From positions 62,001 through 126,000 of the forward strand of contig JAXMEL010000003.1 of the NCBI GenBank assembly GCA_046348365.1: a stretch of 64,000 nucleotides of DNA, given 5' to 3'. The translations under genes and the position numbers were made by a program. The notes below the pieces were generated by a model. The model was not told the DNA's origin. It searched no databases and saw only the letters and a program-made list of their open reading frames with translations. This DNA comes from JAEUPI01 sp046348365. GTDB taxonomy: Bacteria > Pseudomonadota > Gammaproteobacteria > Burkholderiales > Burkholderiaceae_C. Position 1 is the stretch's first letter; each line of letters begins with the position of its first letter. Shown in pieces: positions 26,152 to 36,613 of this stretch.

Positions 26152-26933
26152 CCGTGCTGCCGCGGCCCGGCGCGCTGGTGCTGGTGCCCAATGCGCTGGA
26201 CTTCGGCGCCGACGCTCCAGGCGAGCTGGATGCCGCGCTGCCACTGGCGGTGCTGCATCGCGCCGCCTCGATCGGCCACTGGGTGGTGGAAGATGCCAAG
26301 TCGGCGCGCGCCTTCCTGCGCCGCGTCTCGGCCGCGGCCCCGCTGCGCGCCGCGATCCAGGCGATCGACATCCGCGAGCTGCCGCGCCCGGCCAAGGGCC
26401 AGGGCCGCTCGGGGCGCAGCGATGTGCCTGCTGCCGAACTGCAGGCGCTGCTGGAGCCCACGCGCCAGGGCGAGGATGTCGCCTTGCTGTCCGAGGCGGG
26501 TCTTCCCGCTGTGGCCGACCCCGGCGCGGCGCTGGTCCGCGCGGCGCACGGCCTCGGCCTGCGCGTGGAGCCGTTGCCGGGCCCCAGCGCGCTGATGCTG
26601 GCGCTGGCCGCCAGCGGGCTCGATGGCCAGCAGTTCGCCTTCGTGGGCTACCTGCCGGTAAACGCCGATGCGCGGGCCCAGCGCATCCGCGAGCTGGAGT
26701 CGCATTCACGCCGCACCGGCCAGACGCAGATCGCGATCGAAACGCCCTACCGCAACGGCGCGCTCCTGCAAGCGCTGCTGGCGCATCTGCAGCCCGACAG
26801 CCGCCTTTCGGTGGCCTGCGCGCTCACCTGGCCCGAGGGCTGGTGCCGCACGCTGCCGGTGAAGGCCTGGCGTGCCGCGCCGCCGGCCATCGACAACCGG
26901 CTACCCGCGGTCTTCCTCTGGCAGGCCGCCTGA
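26148..26933 (+). CDS. Tetrapyrrole methylase-fold methyltransferase, RsmI-like
   Basis: 261-residue SAM-dependent methyltransferase of the SAM/RsmI-like tetrapyrrole methylase fold. Visible motifs are LVPNALDFG, LLSEAGLPAVADPGA, the GPSALMLALAASGL motif, and the C-terminal IETPYRNGALL. True RsmI methylates C1402 of 16S rRNA; this divergent type is common next to maf in betaproteobacteria and its target is not established here. It is translationally coupled to maf and its 3' end overlaps the convergent VanZ gene by 33 bp. Confidence 0.85.
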   Translation: MTVLPRPGALVLVPNALDFGADAPGELDAALPLAVLHRAASIGHWVVEDAKSARAFLRRVSAAAPLRAAIQAIDIRELPRPAKGQGRSGRSDVPAAELQALLEPTRQGEDVALLSEAGLPAVADPGAALVRAAHGLGLRVEPLPGPSALMLALAASGLDGQQFAFVGYLPVNADARAQRIRELESHSRRTGQTQIAIETPYRNGALLQALLAHLQPDSRLSVACALTWPEGWCRTLPVKAWRAAPPAIDNRLPAVFLWQAA

Positions 26934-27278
26934 GCGACGCTCGGCGAGGCGCGCCGCGGCCAGCCCGGCCAGGATGCCGAGGGTGTCGGCACCCAGATCG
27001 GCCCACTCCGCCGTGCGCGTGGCGGTGAACGATTGCATCACCTCGATCGCCGCGCCGAGCAGCACGAGGCCGCAGAACAGTTTCCACTTCGACCGGTATC
27101 CGCCCAACCGACCGACCACCACCAGGGTCGCGAACGACAGCGCGTGCTCCACCTTGTCGACGTTGGGGAACCAGGGCTGCGAATGCTCCGGGTGCGGCCA
27201 CAGCGACAACACGACGCCGGCGGCCGCGCAGATCCAGAACAGCCGACGCCAAACCGCCGCTGACACCCGCACGATCAA
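26901..27278 (-). CDS. VanZ-like membrane protein
   Basis: Protein of about 125 residues with four membrane segments: LFWICAAAGVVLSLWP, ALSFATLVVVGRLGG, LFCGLVLLGAAIEVMQ and LGADTLGILAGLAAAR. The pattern DKVEHALSFATL and EVMQSFTATRTAEWADLGAD matches the VanZ family. The start is uncertain: no ATG lies between the rhlE stop and the first helix, so a TTG or one of two GTG codons just downstream is used. VanZ-family proteins confer low teicoplanin resistance in some Gram-positives, but their role here is unknown. Confidence 0.78.
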   Translation of the reverse strand: MIVRVSAAVWRRLFWICAAAGVVLSLWPHPEHSQPWFPNVDKVEHALSFATLVVVGRLGGYRSKWKLFCGLVLLGAAIEVMQSFTATRTAEWADLGADTLGILAGLAAARLAERRSGGLPEEDRG

Positions 27279-27303
27279 CCGGCGCAGACGATCGAGGGCC
27301 CGC

Positions 27304-28752
<1,449 letters not shown>

Positions 28753-28762
28753 CAACCGGGGA

Positions 28763-29881
28763 TTATCCCTGACGCGCGGGCCGCGGCCGGTTCGCCCCCC
28801 ACAGCAACCAGCGCGGCGAGCGGAAGCGCACGATGCGCCAGTACAGGTACGTGTAGCCGATGCTGAACACGACGATGAAGCCCACCAGCACGGCGGTGTT
28901 GTCCCAGAAGATCATCGCCGGGACCACGGCGCACATGCACAGCAGCCACAGGTACGGCGACGTCATCGAGTTGCGCCGCGTGAGCGCCTTGGCCTCGCGC
29001 GTGCCCGCCGCCCAGCGCACGACGCGGCGATAGATCAGCGAATGCAGGTGGATGCCGTCGGGCACGCCCGGGGATTGGTCGCGCAACACGCGCCGGCGAT
29101 AGATGGAGAACACGGTCTCGAACACCGGGTAGATGCAGGCCAGCAGCGGGAACATCGGCGAGACCTGCGGGTTGCGGTGCAGTTGCAGGATCGCCACTTC
29201 GGCGACGTAGAAACCGAGAAAGTACGCCCCGCCGTCGCCGAGGAAGATCAGGCCGGCGGGGTAGTTCCACACGAAGAAGCCCAGCAGCATGCCGATGCCG
29301 GCGAGGGCCAGCATGCCGATCAACAGGTCGCCGGTCTGGAAACCCACGTAGGCCAGCGCGATCAGGATCAACATGCCGCACATCGACGACAGGCCGTTGA
29401 AGCCGTCGATGATGTTCAGCGAGTTCGCCACGCCGACGACCACGAACACCGTGACCAGCGCCGCGCCGATCGGGAAGGCAACTACCCAGTCGAGGCCGGG
29501 AATCGACGTGTGGTCGATCACCGCCTGCAGCGCCAGCACCGCCAAGCCCGCCGACACCGCGGTGAAGAACAGGCGGCGACGCGGGCTGATGCTCTTGGTG
29601 AAATCCTCGGCCAGGCCGGTCACGAAGCAAGGCACGCCGCAGGCGATGAGCGTGAAGGCCGCCGCACCCATGGCGCTGTCGTGCCAGGCGAGCACCGCCG
29701 CGCCGGCGAGGGCACCGGCGACAAGCCCGATGCCGCCGATGCGGGGCACCGGCCGCGCGTGGAATTTCTGCGGCCCGGTGAGATCGCTGTCGTGCGCAGC
29801 AAAACTCTCGCCCCTGGCCGATCGCACGACGAGCAGCGTGACCAGCAGGGAAGCGACGACAGCTGCCACGAGAACCAGCAT
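28763..29881 (-). CDS. WecA/MraY-family polyprenyl-phosphate glycosyl-1-phosphate transferase
   Basis: Integral membrane enzyme that moves a sugar-1-phosphate from a UDP-sugar to undecaprenyl phosphate, starting glycan assembly. The 372-residue protein has about ten membrane segments and family motifs: AEDFTKSISPRRRL, NSLNIIDGFNGLSSMCG (Mg-binding Asp), LIFLGDGGAYFLGF, and the HLH motif DGIHLHSLIYRR. It is read away from the polysaccharide block that starts 110 bases off on the other strand. A wecA-like role is likely; the exact sugar cannot be told. Confidence 0.88.
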   Translation of the reverse strand: MLVLVAAVVASLLVTLLVVRSARGESFAAHDSDLTGPQKFHARPVPRIGGIGLVAGALAGAAVLAWHDSAMGAAAFTLIACGVPCFVTGLAEDFTKSISPRRRLFFTAVSAGLAVLALQAVIDHTSIPGLDWVVAFPIGAALVTVFVVVGVANSLNIIDGFNGLSSMCGMLILIALAYVGFQTGDLLIGMLALAGIGMLLGFFVWNYPAGLIFLGDGGAYFLGFYVAEVAILQLHRNPQVSPMFPLLACIYPVFETVFSIYRRRVLRDQSPGVPDGIHLHSLIYRRVVRWAAGTREAKALTRRNSMTSPYLWLLCMCAVVPAMIFWDNTAVLVGFIVVFSIGYTYLYWRIVRFRSPRWLLWGANRPRPARQG

Positions 29882-29946
29882 GGGGCGGGATTCTAGGAGC
29901 GGGGCCGTGCCGGCGGCCAGCTGAATCGCCGTGCCACACCGGGACA

Positions 29947-29952
29947 TAGAAT
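29947..29952 (+). promoter_or_regulatory. Possible -10 box upstream of the polysaccharide block
   Basis: TAGAAT lies 40 bases before the SLBB export gene in the divergent gap with the phosphoglycosyltransferase gene. No good -35 box is seen; CTGAAT is 20 bp upstream. I did not see a JUMPstart/ops element. Weak evidence only. Confidence 0.25.
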
Positions 29953-29991
29953 CCCGCGCGTCGCCTCGGCAGTGGCTCCGACGTAACTTTG

Positions 29992-31953
29992 ATGTCCGAT
30001 TCCAGCGTTCGTCCGACCCGCACCCACCGTGGCTGGCTGGGCCTGCTCGCCTGTTTGGGCGCGTGCGCGCTGGCGCCGGCCCTGGCCCAGACGCCGGCGA
30101 CCAACCCCAGCGTCAACCCGCCGCCGACCACATCGGGAAGCCAAGGCGAGACGCAAACCAACCAGCCGCCGACCGGGCCGATGCGTCTGCGCACGGTGCC
30201 GCAAGGCGCCCAGGTACCCGGTACGACCGGCCAGCGCCAGGGGGCGACGCGGGATGCCACGAACCCGCTGGAGGCGCAGCCGCTGCCACCACCGTACCAG
30301 CCCGGCGAGTTCGAGCAGTACGTGCAGAAACTGGCCAACCTGCCGCTGGACCAGCCGCCGATCCGCCGCTTCGGCGCCGACCTGGTCACCGACGTGCCGC
30401 CGCAGCAGCAGGACGCGCAGGACTTCAACCCCCAGGTGCCGCTCGACTACCTGGTGCAGCCTGGCGACGAAGTCCTCGTCGTGCTCTGGGGCTCGGTCGA
30501 CGCCGACCTGCGGCTGATGGTCGATCGCAGCGGCCGCATCGCCATCCCGCGCGTCGGCGCGGTCAGCGTGGCCGGTGTGCCGCAGTCCGATCTGGGTGAG
30601 GTGATCGGGCGGCGCGTGGGCCAGGTGTTCAAGAACTTCCAGATCAGCGTCTCGCTCGGCCGGCTGCGCGGCATTCGCGTCTACGTGTCGGGCTACGTGG
30701 TGCGGCCGGGCAGCCTCACGGTGTCGAGCCTGTCGACGCTGGTGAACGCGCTGATGCGATCCGGCGGCCCGTCGGCGGCGGGGAGCTTTCGCAACATTCA
30801 GCTGCGCCGCGGGCGCGAGACCGTGACCACGTTCGACCTCTACGACCTGCTGCTCAAGGGCGACCGCACGGGTGACCGCGTGCTGCAGGCCGACGACGTG
30901 ATCCACGTCGGGCCGGTGGGGCCGCAGGTGGCGCTGATCGGCAGCGTCAACCAGCCGGCGATCTTCGAGCTCAAGCCGGGCGAGACCGTCAACGACCTCG
31001 TCAAGATGGCCGGAGGCTTCGGCGCCGTGGCCGACACCTCGCGCCTGGCCGTGGAGCGGCTCGACGAGCGCACCACGGTGCGCATCACGCAGATCGAGTT
31101 GCCGGCAGGCGCCAACGCGCCGCTGCGCAACGGCGACGTGCTTCGCGCCTTCAACGTCACCGCGGTAGCCCTGCCGGTGCAGCGGCAGAACAAGCGCGTG
31201 CGCGTGGAAGGCGAGGTGGCGCGGCCGGGCGAGTTCGTGCTGCCGCCGGAATCGTCGATCTCCGATGCGCTGAAGGCTGCAGGCGGCCTCACGCCGGCTG
31301 CCTACGTCTTCGGCACCGAGTTCAGCCGCGAGAGCGTGCGCGTGACACAGCAGGAGAACTACGAGCGCGCGCTGCGCGACCTCGAAACCGAATTCGCTCG
31401 TGCGACGACCACGCAGCGCACCACCAATGCCGACGAAGCGGCTGCGCAGACGGCACGCGCGGCCGGCACGACGCGTCTGGTGGAGCGGCTGCGGGCGATC
31501 AAGCCGACCGGCCGCGTGGTGCTGCAGTTGCAGCCTGAGAGCAGCGGGCTGCCCGAACTCGCACTGGAAGACGGCGACCGCATCTACATCCCGCCGCGCC
31601 CGACCACCGTGGGCGTGTTCGGCAGTGTGTTCAACGCCGGCAGCTATCTGTTCATGACCAGCCGCAGCATCGCCGACTACATGAACCTCGCAGGTGGCCC
31701 CACGCGCGGCGCCGACCAGGACAGCGTGTTCGTGATCCGAGCCAACGGCAGCGTGGTGTCGAGCCCGCAGGGCGGCGGCTGGCTGAGCCGCCGGCGCGAT
31801 CTGGGCCAGGTGCTGGCCGAAGCGGGGGACACCGTGTTCGTGCCCGAGGAGATCAACAAGACCACCGTCGTGCAGAACGTGAAGGACTGGACGCAGATCC
31901 TCTACCAGTTCGGCCTGGGGCTGGCCGGGCTGAAGGCCGTCGGGGCGTTCTGA
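29992..31953 (+). CDS. Polysaccharide export protein with SLBB repeats (Wza-like)
   Basis: 653-residue outer-membrane or periplasmic export protein. It has an N-terminal signal sequence (GWLGLLACLGACALAPALAQ, either signal peptidase I after ALAQ or a weak lipobox at LGAC), a Pro/Thr-rich linker of about 90 residues, the polysaccharide export domain (DYLVQPGDEVLVVLWGSV), and several SLBB domains, for example VYVSGYVVRPGSLTVSSL, VALIGSVNQPAIFELKPG and VRVEGEVARPGEFVLPP. It is longer than Wza (379 residues in E. coli) because of extra SLBB domains. Wzz follows after 2 bases. Confidence 0.9.
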   Translation: MSDSSVRPTRTHRGWLGLLACLGACALAPALAQTPATNPSVNPPPTTSGSQGETQTNQPPTGPMRLRTVPQGAQVPGTTGQRQGATRDATNPLEAQPLPPPYQPGEFEQYVQKLANLPLDQPPIRRFGADLVTDVPPQQQDAQDFNPQVPLDYLVQPGDEVLVVLWGSVDADLRLMVDRSGRIAIPRVGAVSVAGVPQSDLGEVIGRRVGQVFKNFQISVSLGRLRGIRVYVSGYVVRPGSLTVSSLSTLVNALMRSGGPSAAGSFRNIQLRRGRETVTTFDLYDLLLKGDRTGDRVLQADDVIHVGPVGPQVALIGSVNQPAIFELKPGETVNDLVKMAGGFGAVADTSRLAVERLDERTTVRITQIELPAGANAPLRNGDVLRAFNVTAVALPVQRQNKRVRVEGEVARPGEFVLPPESSISDALKAAGGLTPAAYVFGTEFSRESVRVTQQENYERALRDLETEFARATTTQRTTNADEAAAQTARAAGTTRLVERLRAIKPTGRVVLQLQPESSGLPELALEDGDRIYIPPRPTTVGVFGSVFNAGSYLFMTSRSIADYMNLAGGPTRGADQDSVFVIRANGSVVSSPQGGGWLSRRRDLGQVLAEAGDTVFVPEEINKTTVVQNVKDWTQILYQFGLGLAGLKAVGAF

Positions 31954-31955
31954 CG

Positions 31956-33086
31956 ATGCGCGACGATCTGGCGGGCATGGACCTGCACGCGCCGGCCTCG
32001 ACGATCGAGGAAGACGAAGGCATGGACCTGTTCGAGCTGGCGAGCCTGCTGGCGGCGCACTGGAAACTGCTGGTCGGCGGCTCCTTGCTGGCCGGCCTCG
32101 CGGCGCTGGGCATCGCCTTCATGATCCCGCCCACCTTCACGGCCACGACGACCTTTCTGCCGCCCCAGCAGCAACAGAGCACCGCCGCGTCGGCGCTGGC
32201 GGCGCTGGGGCCACTGGCCGGGCTGGTGGGTGCCGCCGGCGTGCGCACGCCGGCCGATCAGTACGTGGCGCTGATGCAAAGCGTGACGGTGTCCGACCGC
32301 ATCATCGACCAGTTCAAGCTGATCCAGGTCTACGACGAGAAGTTCAGGGTCGACACGCGCAAGGAGCTTGCGTCGAACGTGCACATCGCGGTCGGCAAGA
32401 AGGATGGCCTCATCACGGTCAGCGTGGACGACAGGAATGCGCAGCGCGCTGCCGACATCGCGAATCGCTACGTGGCCGAATTGCGCCGCATGACCGACAC
32501 GATCGCCGTCAGCGAAGCGCAGCAGCGCCGACAGTTTTTCGAGCAACAGCTGGCGCAGACGCGCGACAGGCTGGCCGCGGCCCAGCTCGCGCTGCAGTCC
32601 AGCGGTTTCTCGCAAGGCGCGCTGAAAGCCGAACCGAAGGCGGCCGCCGAGGGCTATGCCAAGCTTCGCGCCGAAGTCACCGCCGCCGAAGTGAGGCTGC
32701 AGGCCATGCGCGGCAGCCTCGTCGACGACACGCCCGAGGTGCGCCAGCAGCAGGCCACCGTTGCCGCGTTGCGGGCCCAGCTTGGCAAACTCGAGCAGGC
32801 CACCGATGCGGGCTCCGGACCGGACTACGTGGGCAAGTACCGCGAGTTCAAGTACCAGGAGACGCTGTTCGATCTGTTCGCGCGGCAGTACGAACTGGCC
32901 CGGGTGGACGAGAGCCGCGAAGGGGCGCTGATCCAGGTCGTGGACGCCGCCGCGCCGCCGGAGAAGAAGAGTAGGCCCAAGCGCGCGCTGATCGCCGCAG
33001 CCGCCACGTTGTCGGCGTTGGTGGCGCTGATCGCGCTGGTCCTGATGCGGCATTCCTGGCGTCAGCGGACAGCCCGTGCGGCCTGA
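31956..33086 (+). CDS. Wzz-type chain length / co-polymerase protein
   Basis: 376-residue inner-membrane protein with two membrane helices (about residues 37-56, WKLLVGGSLLAGLAALGIAF, and 345-363) flanking a periplasmic coiled-coil domain with QQRRQFFEQQLAQTRDRLAA. The N-terminal MDLFELASLLAAHWKLL is the Wzz signature. There is no Walker-type tyrosine kinase domain at the C-terminus, so it is the kinase-free polysaccharide co-polymerase class. It acts with the Wzy-like polymerase to set chain length. Confidence 0.9.
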   Translation: MRDDLAGMDLHAPASTIEEDEGMDLFELASLLAAHWKLLVGGSLLAGLAALGIAFMIPPTFTATTTFLPPQQQQSTAASALAALGPLAGLVGAAGVRTPADQYVALMQSVTVSDRIIDQFKLIQVYDEKFRVDTRKELASNVHIAVGKKDGLITVSVDDRNAQRAADIANRYVAELRRMTDTIAVSEAQQRRQFFEQQLAQTRDRLAAAQLALQSSGFSQGALKAEPKAAAEGYAKLRAEVTAAEVRLQAMRGSLVDDTPEVRQQQATVAALRAQLGKLEQATDAGSGPDYVGKYREFKYQETLFDLFARQYELARVDESREGALIQVVDAAAPPEKKSRPKRALIAAAATLSALVALIALVLMRHSWRQRTARAA

Positions 33087-33103
33087 ACGCGGAGCCTGAG
33101 CGA

Positions 33104-34165
33104 ATGACGATCCTGGTCACCGGTGGAGCCGGCTTCATCGGCAGCAACTTCGTGCTCGACTGGCTGGGCGGCAGCGATGAACCGGTCGTCAACCTCGACG
33201 CCCTTACCTATGCCGGCAACCTGGCCAACCTGCAATCGCTGCAAGGCGATGCGCGCCACCGGTTTGTTAATGGCGACATTTGCGACCGGGAGCTGGTGGA
33301 CGGCCTCTTCGCCGAGCACCGGCCGCGCGCGGTCGTGCATTTCGCCGCCGAGAGCCACGTCGACCGCAGCATCCTCGGGCCGGGCGAGTTCATCCGCACC
33401 AACGTCACCGGTACATTCACGCTGCTGGAAGCCGCCCGGGGATTCTGGTCCACGCTCCCTGATGCCGAACGCGCAGCATTTCGCTTCCTGCACGTGAGCA
33501 CCGACGAGGTCTATGGCAGCCTCGCGGCCGACGCGCCCGCGTTCACCGAGGCTCACCCCTACGAGCCCAACAGCCCGTATTCGGCCAGCAAGGCCGCGAG
33601 CAACCATCTCGTGCGCGCGTGGCACCACACCTATGGCCTGCCGGTGCTCACCACCAACTGCTCCAACAACTACGGGCCCTATCACTTCCCCGAGAAGCTG
33701 ATCCCGCTGACGATCGTGAACGCACTCGCGGGCAAGCCGCTGCCGGTGTACGGTGACGGCCTCAACGTGCGTGATTGGTTATTCGTGCGCGACCACTGCA
33801 GCGGCATCCGCGCGGTGCTCGAGCGCGGCCGGCCCGGCCAGACCTACAACATCGGCGGCTGGAACGAGAAGACCAATATCGACATCGTGCGCACCGTCTG
33901 CGCGTTGCTCGACGAGCAGCGCCCCGATGCCGCTGGGCCGCGCGATCGCCTGATCACGTTCGTGAAGGACCGCCCCGGACACGACCGCCGCTACGCGATC
34001 GATGCGCGCAAGATCGAGCGCGAACTCGGCTGGCGTCCGGCCGAGACCTTCGACTCCGGTATCCGCAAGACGGTGCAGTGGTACCTGGACCATGCCGGCT
34101 GGGTGGCCCAGGTGCAAAGCGGCGCCTATCGCGAGTGGATCGGCCAGAACTACGGCACGCGATGA
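33104..34165 (+). CDS. rfbB: dTDP-glucose 4,6-dehydratase
   Basis: NAD-dependent short-chain dehydrogenase that makes dTDP-4-keto-6-deoxyglucose, the second step to dTDP-L-rhamnose. The 353-residue protein has the cofactor motif TGGAGFIGSNF, FAAESHVDRS, STDEVYGSL with catalytic Asp/Glu, and NSPYSASKAASNH with Tyr-xxx-Lys. Its stop overlaps the rfbD start as ATGA. Order here is rfbB-D-A-C. Confidence 0.97.
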   Translation: MTILVTGGAGFIGSNFVLDWLGGSDEPVVNLDALTYAGNLANLQSLQGDARHRFVNGDICDRELVDGLFAEHRPRAVVHFAAESHVDRSILGPGEFIRTNVTGTFTLLEAARGFWSTLPDAERAAFRFLHVSTDEVYGSLAADAPAFTEAHPYEPNSPYSASKAASNHLVRAWHHTYGLPVLTTNCSNNYGPYHFPEKLIPLTIVNALAGKPLPVYGDGLNVRDWLFVRDHCSGIRAVLERGRPGQTYNIGGWNEKTNIDIVRTVCALLDEQRPDAAGPRDRLITFVKDRPGHDRRYAIDARKIERELGWRPAETFDSGIRKTVQWYLDHAGWVAQVQSGAYREWIGQNYGTR

Positions 34166-35058
34166 AGATCCTGCTGTTCGGCAAGGAGGGCCAGGTGGGC
34201 TGGGAGCTGCAACGCTCGCTGGCGCCGTTGGGCGAGCTGGTGGCGCTGGATTTCGACAGCACCGAGCACGCCGCCGACTTCACGCAGCCCGGGCGGCTGG
34301 CCGACACGGTGCGCGCGGTCCGGCCCGACGTGATCGTTAATGCCGCGGCACACACCGCCGTCGACAAGGCCGAGTCGGAGCCGGAGCTGGCAGGGACGAT
34401 CAACGCCGAAGCGCCCCGCGTGCTCGCGGCAGAGGCGGAGAAGCTCGGTGCCTGGCTGGTGCACTACAGCACCGACTATGTGTTCGACGGAAGCGGCACG
34501 ACCGCACGGGACGAGTCTGCACCCACGGGCCCGCTTTCCGTCTACGGTCACACCAAGCTGCAGGGCGAAGACCACATCCGCGCCAGCGGCTGCCGGCACC
34601 TCATCTTCCGCACGAGCTGGGTGTACGCGGCACGCGGCGGCAATTTCGCGCGCACGATGCTGCGCCTGGCCGCGGAACGCGACGAGATCAAGGTGGTGAG
34701 CGACCAGATCGGCGCACCCACGGGCGCCGACTTGCTGGCCGACATCACCGCGCATGCCGTCCGCGCGGTGCGCGCTGCGCCGGTGCTGGCCGGCACGTAC
34801 CACGCCGTGTCCGCGGGGGAGACGAGCTGGCATGGCTACGCCTGCTTCGTGATCGACTGGGCGCGCGCAAACGGTCTGCCCGTGAATGTCGCGGCCGAGG
34901 CGGTGCGCGCGGTGCCGACCAGCGCGTTCCCGACACCCGCCAGGCGGCCACTCAATTCGCGGCTCGCCACCGACAAGCTGCGCACAGCGTTCGGCCTCAC
35001 GCCGCCCCACTGGCGCTGCGGCGTGCAGCGCATGATGATGGAGGCCTTCGCCCGATGA
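34162..35058 (+). CDS. rfbD: dTDP-4-dehydrorhamnose reductase
   Basis: NAD(P)H-dependent enzyme for the last step to dTDP-L-rhamnose. The 298-residue protein has LLFGKEGQVGWELQRSL, VNAAAHTAVDKAES, YSTDYVFDGSG and the catalytic Tyr-xxx-Lys in VYGHTKLQGE. I chose the ATG that overlaps the rfbB stop; upstream open frame is only a shadow of rfbB. It overlaps rfbA by 4 bp. Confidence 0.96.
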   Translation: MKILLFGKEGQVGWELQRSLAPLGELVALDFDSTEHAADFTQPGRLADTVRAVRPDVIVNAAAHTAVDKAESEPELAGTINAEAPRVLAAEAEKLGAWLVHYSTDYVFDGSGTTARDESAPTGPLSVYGHTKLQGEDHIRASGCRHLIFRTSWVYAARGGNFARTMLRLAAERDEIKVVSDQIGAPTGADLLADITAHAVRAVRAAPVLAGTYHAVSAGETSWHGYACFVIDWARANGLPVNVAAEAVRAVPTSAFPTPARRPLNSRLATDKLRTAFGLTPPHWRCGVQRMMMEAFAR

Positions 35059-35942
35059 CGACTACGCGCAAAGGCATCATCCTCGCCGGCGGCGCCGGCA
35101 CGCGGCTGCATCCGGCCACACTGGCGGTGAGCAAGCAGCTCCTGCCGGTGTACGACAAGCCGATGGTGTACTACCCGCTGAGCACGCTGATGCTCGCCGG
35201 CATCCGCGACATCCTGGTCATCAGCACGCCGCAGGACACGCCGCGGTTCGAGGCGTTGTTGGGCGATGGCTCGCAATGGGGCCTGAGTCTCAGCTACTGC
35301 GTGCAGCCAAGCCCTGAGGGCCTGGCGCAGGCGTTCATCTTGGGCCGGCGATTTGTGGACAGCAAGCCGAGCGCCCTTGTGCTGGGCGACAACATCTTCT
35401 ACGGTCATGATCTACACCGCCTGTTGCAGGAATCTGCTCGCCGGGAGACAGGCGCGACGGTGTTCGCCTACCACGTGCATGATCCCGAGCGGTACGGTGT
35501 CGTGGAATTCACCGTGGACAGGCGCGCCGTCAGCATCGAAGAGAAACCCTGCATCCCCAAGAGCAATTACGCCGTCACCGGCCTGTATTTCTACGACGAC
35601 CAGGTTTGCGACATCGTTGGCTCCATCAAGCCCAGCGCCCGCGGCGAGTTGGAGATCACCGACGTCAATGCGCACTACCTGTTGCAGCACCAGCTGAACG
35701 TGGAGATCATGGGCCGCGGCTACGCTTGGCTCGACACGGGTACACACGATAGTCTGCTGGAGGCTGGCCAGTTCATCGCCACGCTCGAAAAGCGCCAGGG
35801 ACTGAAGGTCGCCTGCCCAGAGGAAATTGCTTGGCGCGCCGGCTGGATTGACAGCGCGAAACTCGAGGCCATTGCGGCGCCGCTGCGGAAGAGCGGCTAT
35901 GGACAGTATCTGCTGCGTCTACTCAAGGAGCAGGTGTACTGA
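35055..35942 (+). CDS. rfbA: Glucose-1-phosphate thymidylyltransferase
   Basis: Activates glucose-1-phosphate with dTTP, the first step to dTDP-L-rhamnose. The 295-residue protein has GIILAGGAGTRLHPATLAVS, KQLLPVYDKPMVYYPLSTLM, and LVLGDNIFYGHDL, all RmlA signatures. Its stop shares one base with the rfbC start (TGATG). Confidence 0.97.
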   Translation: MTTTRKGIILAGGAGTRLHPATLAVSKQLLPVYDKPMVYYPLSTLMLAGIRDILVISTPQDTPRFEALLGDGSQWGLSLSYCVQPSPEGLAQAFILGRRFVDSKPSALVLGDNIFYGHDLHRLLQESARRETGATVFAYHVHDPERYGVVEFTVDRRAVSIEEKPCIPKSNYAVTGLYFYDDQVCDIVGSIKPSARGELEITDVNAHYLLQHQLNVEIMGRGYAWLDTGTHDSLLEAGQFIATLEKRQGLKVACPEEIAWRAGWIDSAKLEAIAAPLRKSGYGQYLLRLLKEQVY

Positions 35943-36493
35943 TGAAAGTCACTGCCACTGCACTGGCAGGAGTGCTCGTACTCGAACCGCGCGTGATTCA
36001 TGACAATCGCGGCTTCTTCCTCGAGAGCTGGAACCGCCGCACGTTTCGTGAGGCAACCGGGCTCGATGCCGAGTTTGTGCAGGACAACCATTCGCGCTCA
36101 TCCAGGGGTGTCCTGCGCGGGCTGCATTACCAGCTTCCTCCATGCGCGCAGGGCAAGCTCGTCCGCGTCACGCAAGGCTCGGTATTCGACGTCGCAGTCG
36201 ATATCCGACGCAGCAGCTCCACGTTCGGACGCTGGATCGGCGTCGAATTGAACGAGGCCGAGCACCGGCAACTCTGGATCCCCCCCGGGTTCGCACACGG
36301 GTTCGTGGTTTTGTCCGAGAACGCAGACGTGCTTTACAAGACAACCGGGTACTACGCGCCGGCGCAGGAAAGGGTACTTCGCTACGACGACCCGGACCTG
36401 GCGATCTCCTGGCCTTTTCCGACGCGTTCGCTCATCCTGGCGACGCGCGACATCTCCGGGCAGAAGCTGGCACAGGCTGAAGTGTTCGACTGA
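35942..36493 (+). CDS. rfbC: dTDP-4-dehydrorhamnose 3,5-epimerase
   Basis: Cupin-fold epimerase inverting C3 and C5 of dTDP-4-keto-6-deoxyglucose. The 183-residue protein has FLESWNRRTF, SRGVLRGLHYQLPPCAQGKL with the catalytic His, VFDVAVDIRRSS with the Asp partner, and the WIPPGFAHGFVVLSENADV segment. It completes the rfbBDAC set, so the cell can make dTDP-L-rhamnose from glucose-1-phosphate. A 120-base gap follows before gmd. Confidence 0.97.
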   Translation: MKVTATALAGVLVLEPRVIHDNRGFFLESWNRRTFREATGLDAEFVQDNHSRSSRGVLRGLHYQLPPCAQGKLVRVTQGSVFDVAVDIRRSSSTFGRWIGVELNEAEHRQLWIPPGFAHGFVVLSENADVLYKTTGYYAPAQERVLRYDDPDLAISWPFPTRSLILATRDISGQKLAQAEVFD

Positions 36494-36555
36494 ACGATGC
36501 AACGACCAGTCCGCTAAACTGCACTGTTCCTCGCAGGTGCGGGTCTTGCATCGTT
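36493..36555. repeat. Inverted repeat after rfbC
   Basis: AACGATGCAA (36493-36502, starting at the last base of the rfbC stop) and TTGCATCGTT (36546-36555) form a 10-bp perfect inverted repeat around a 43-base loop. No U-tract follows. It lies at the boundary where base composition drops. It could be a processing site, a regulator site or a leftover of a junction. Confidence 0.45.
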
Positions 36556-36613
36556 GCGACGCGCTCGCGACACCTAGCAGCCCCGGCCCGCGTCGAGGCT
36601 TCCCCAGCACGCC

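Noticed and set aside
29882..29991. JUMPstart/ops anti-termination element ahead of the polysaccharide block
   Set aside because: I read the gap for the conserved ops word and did not find it.
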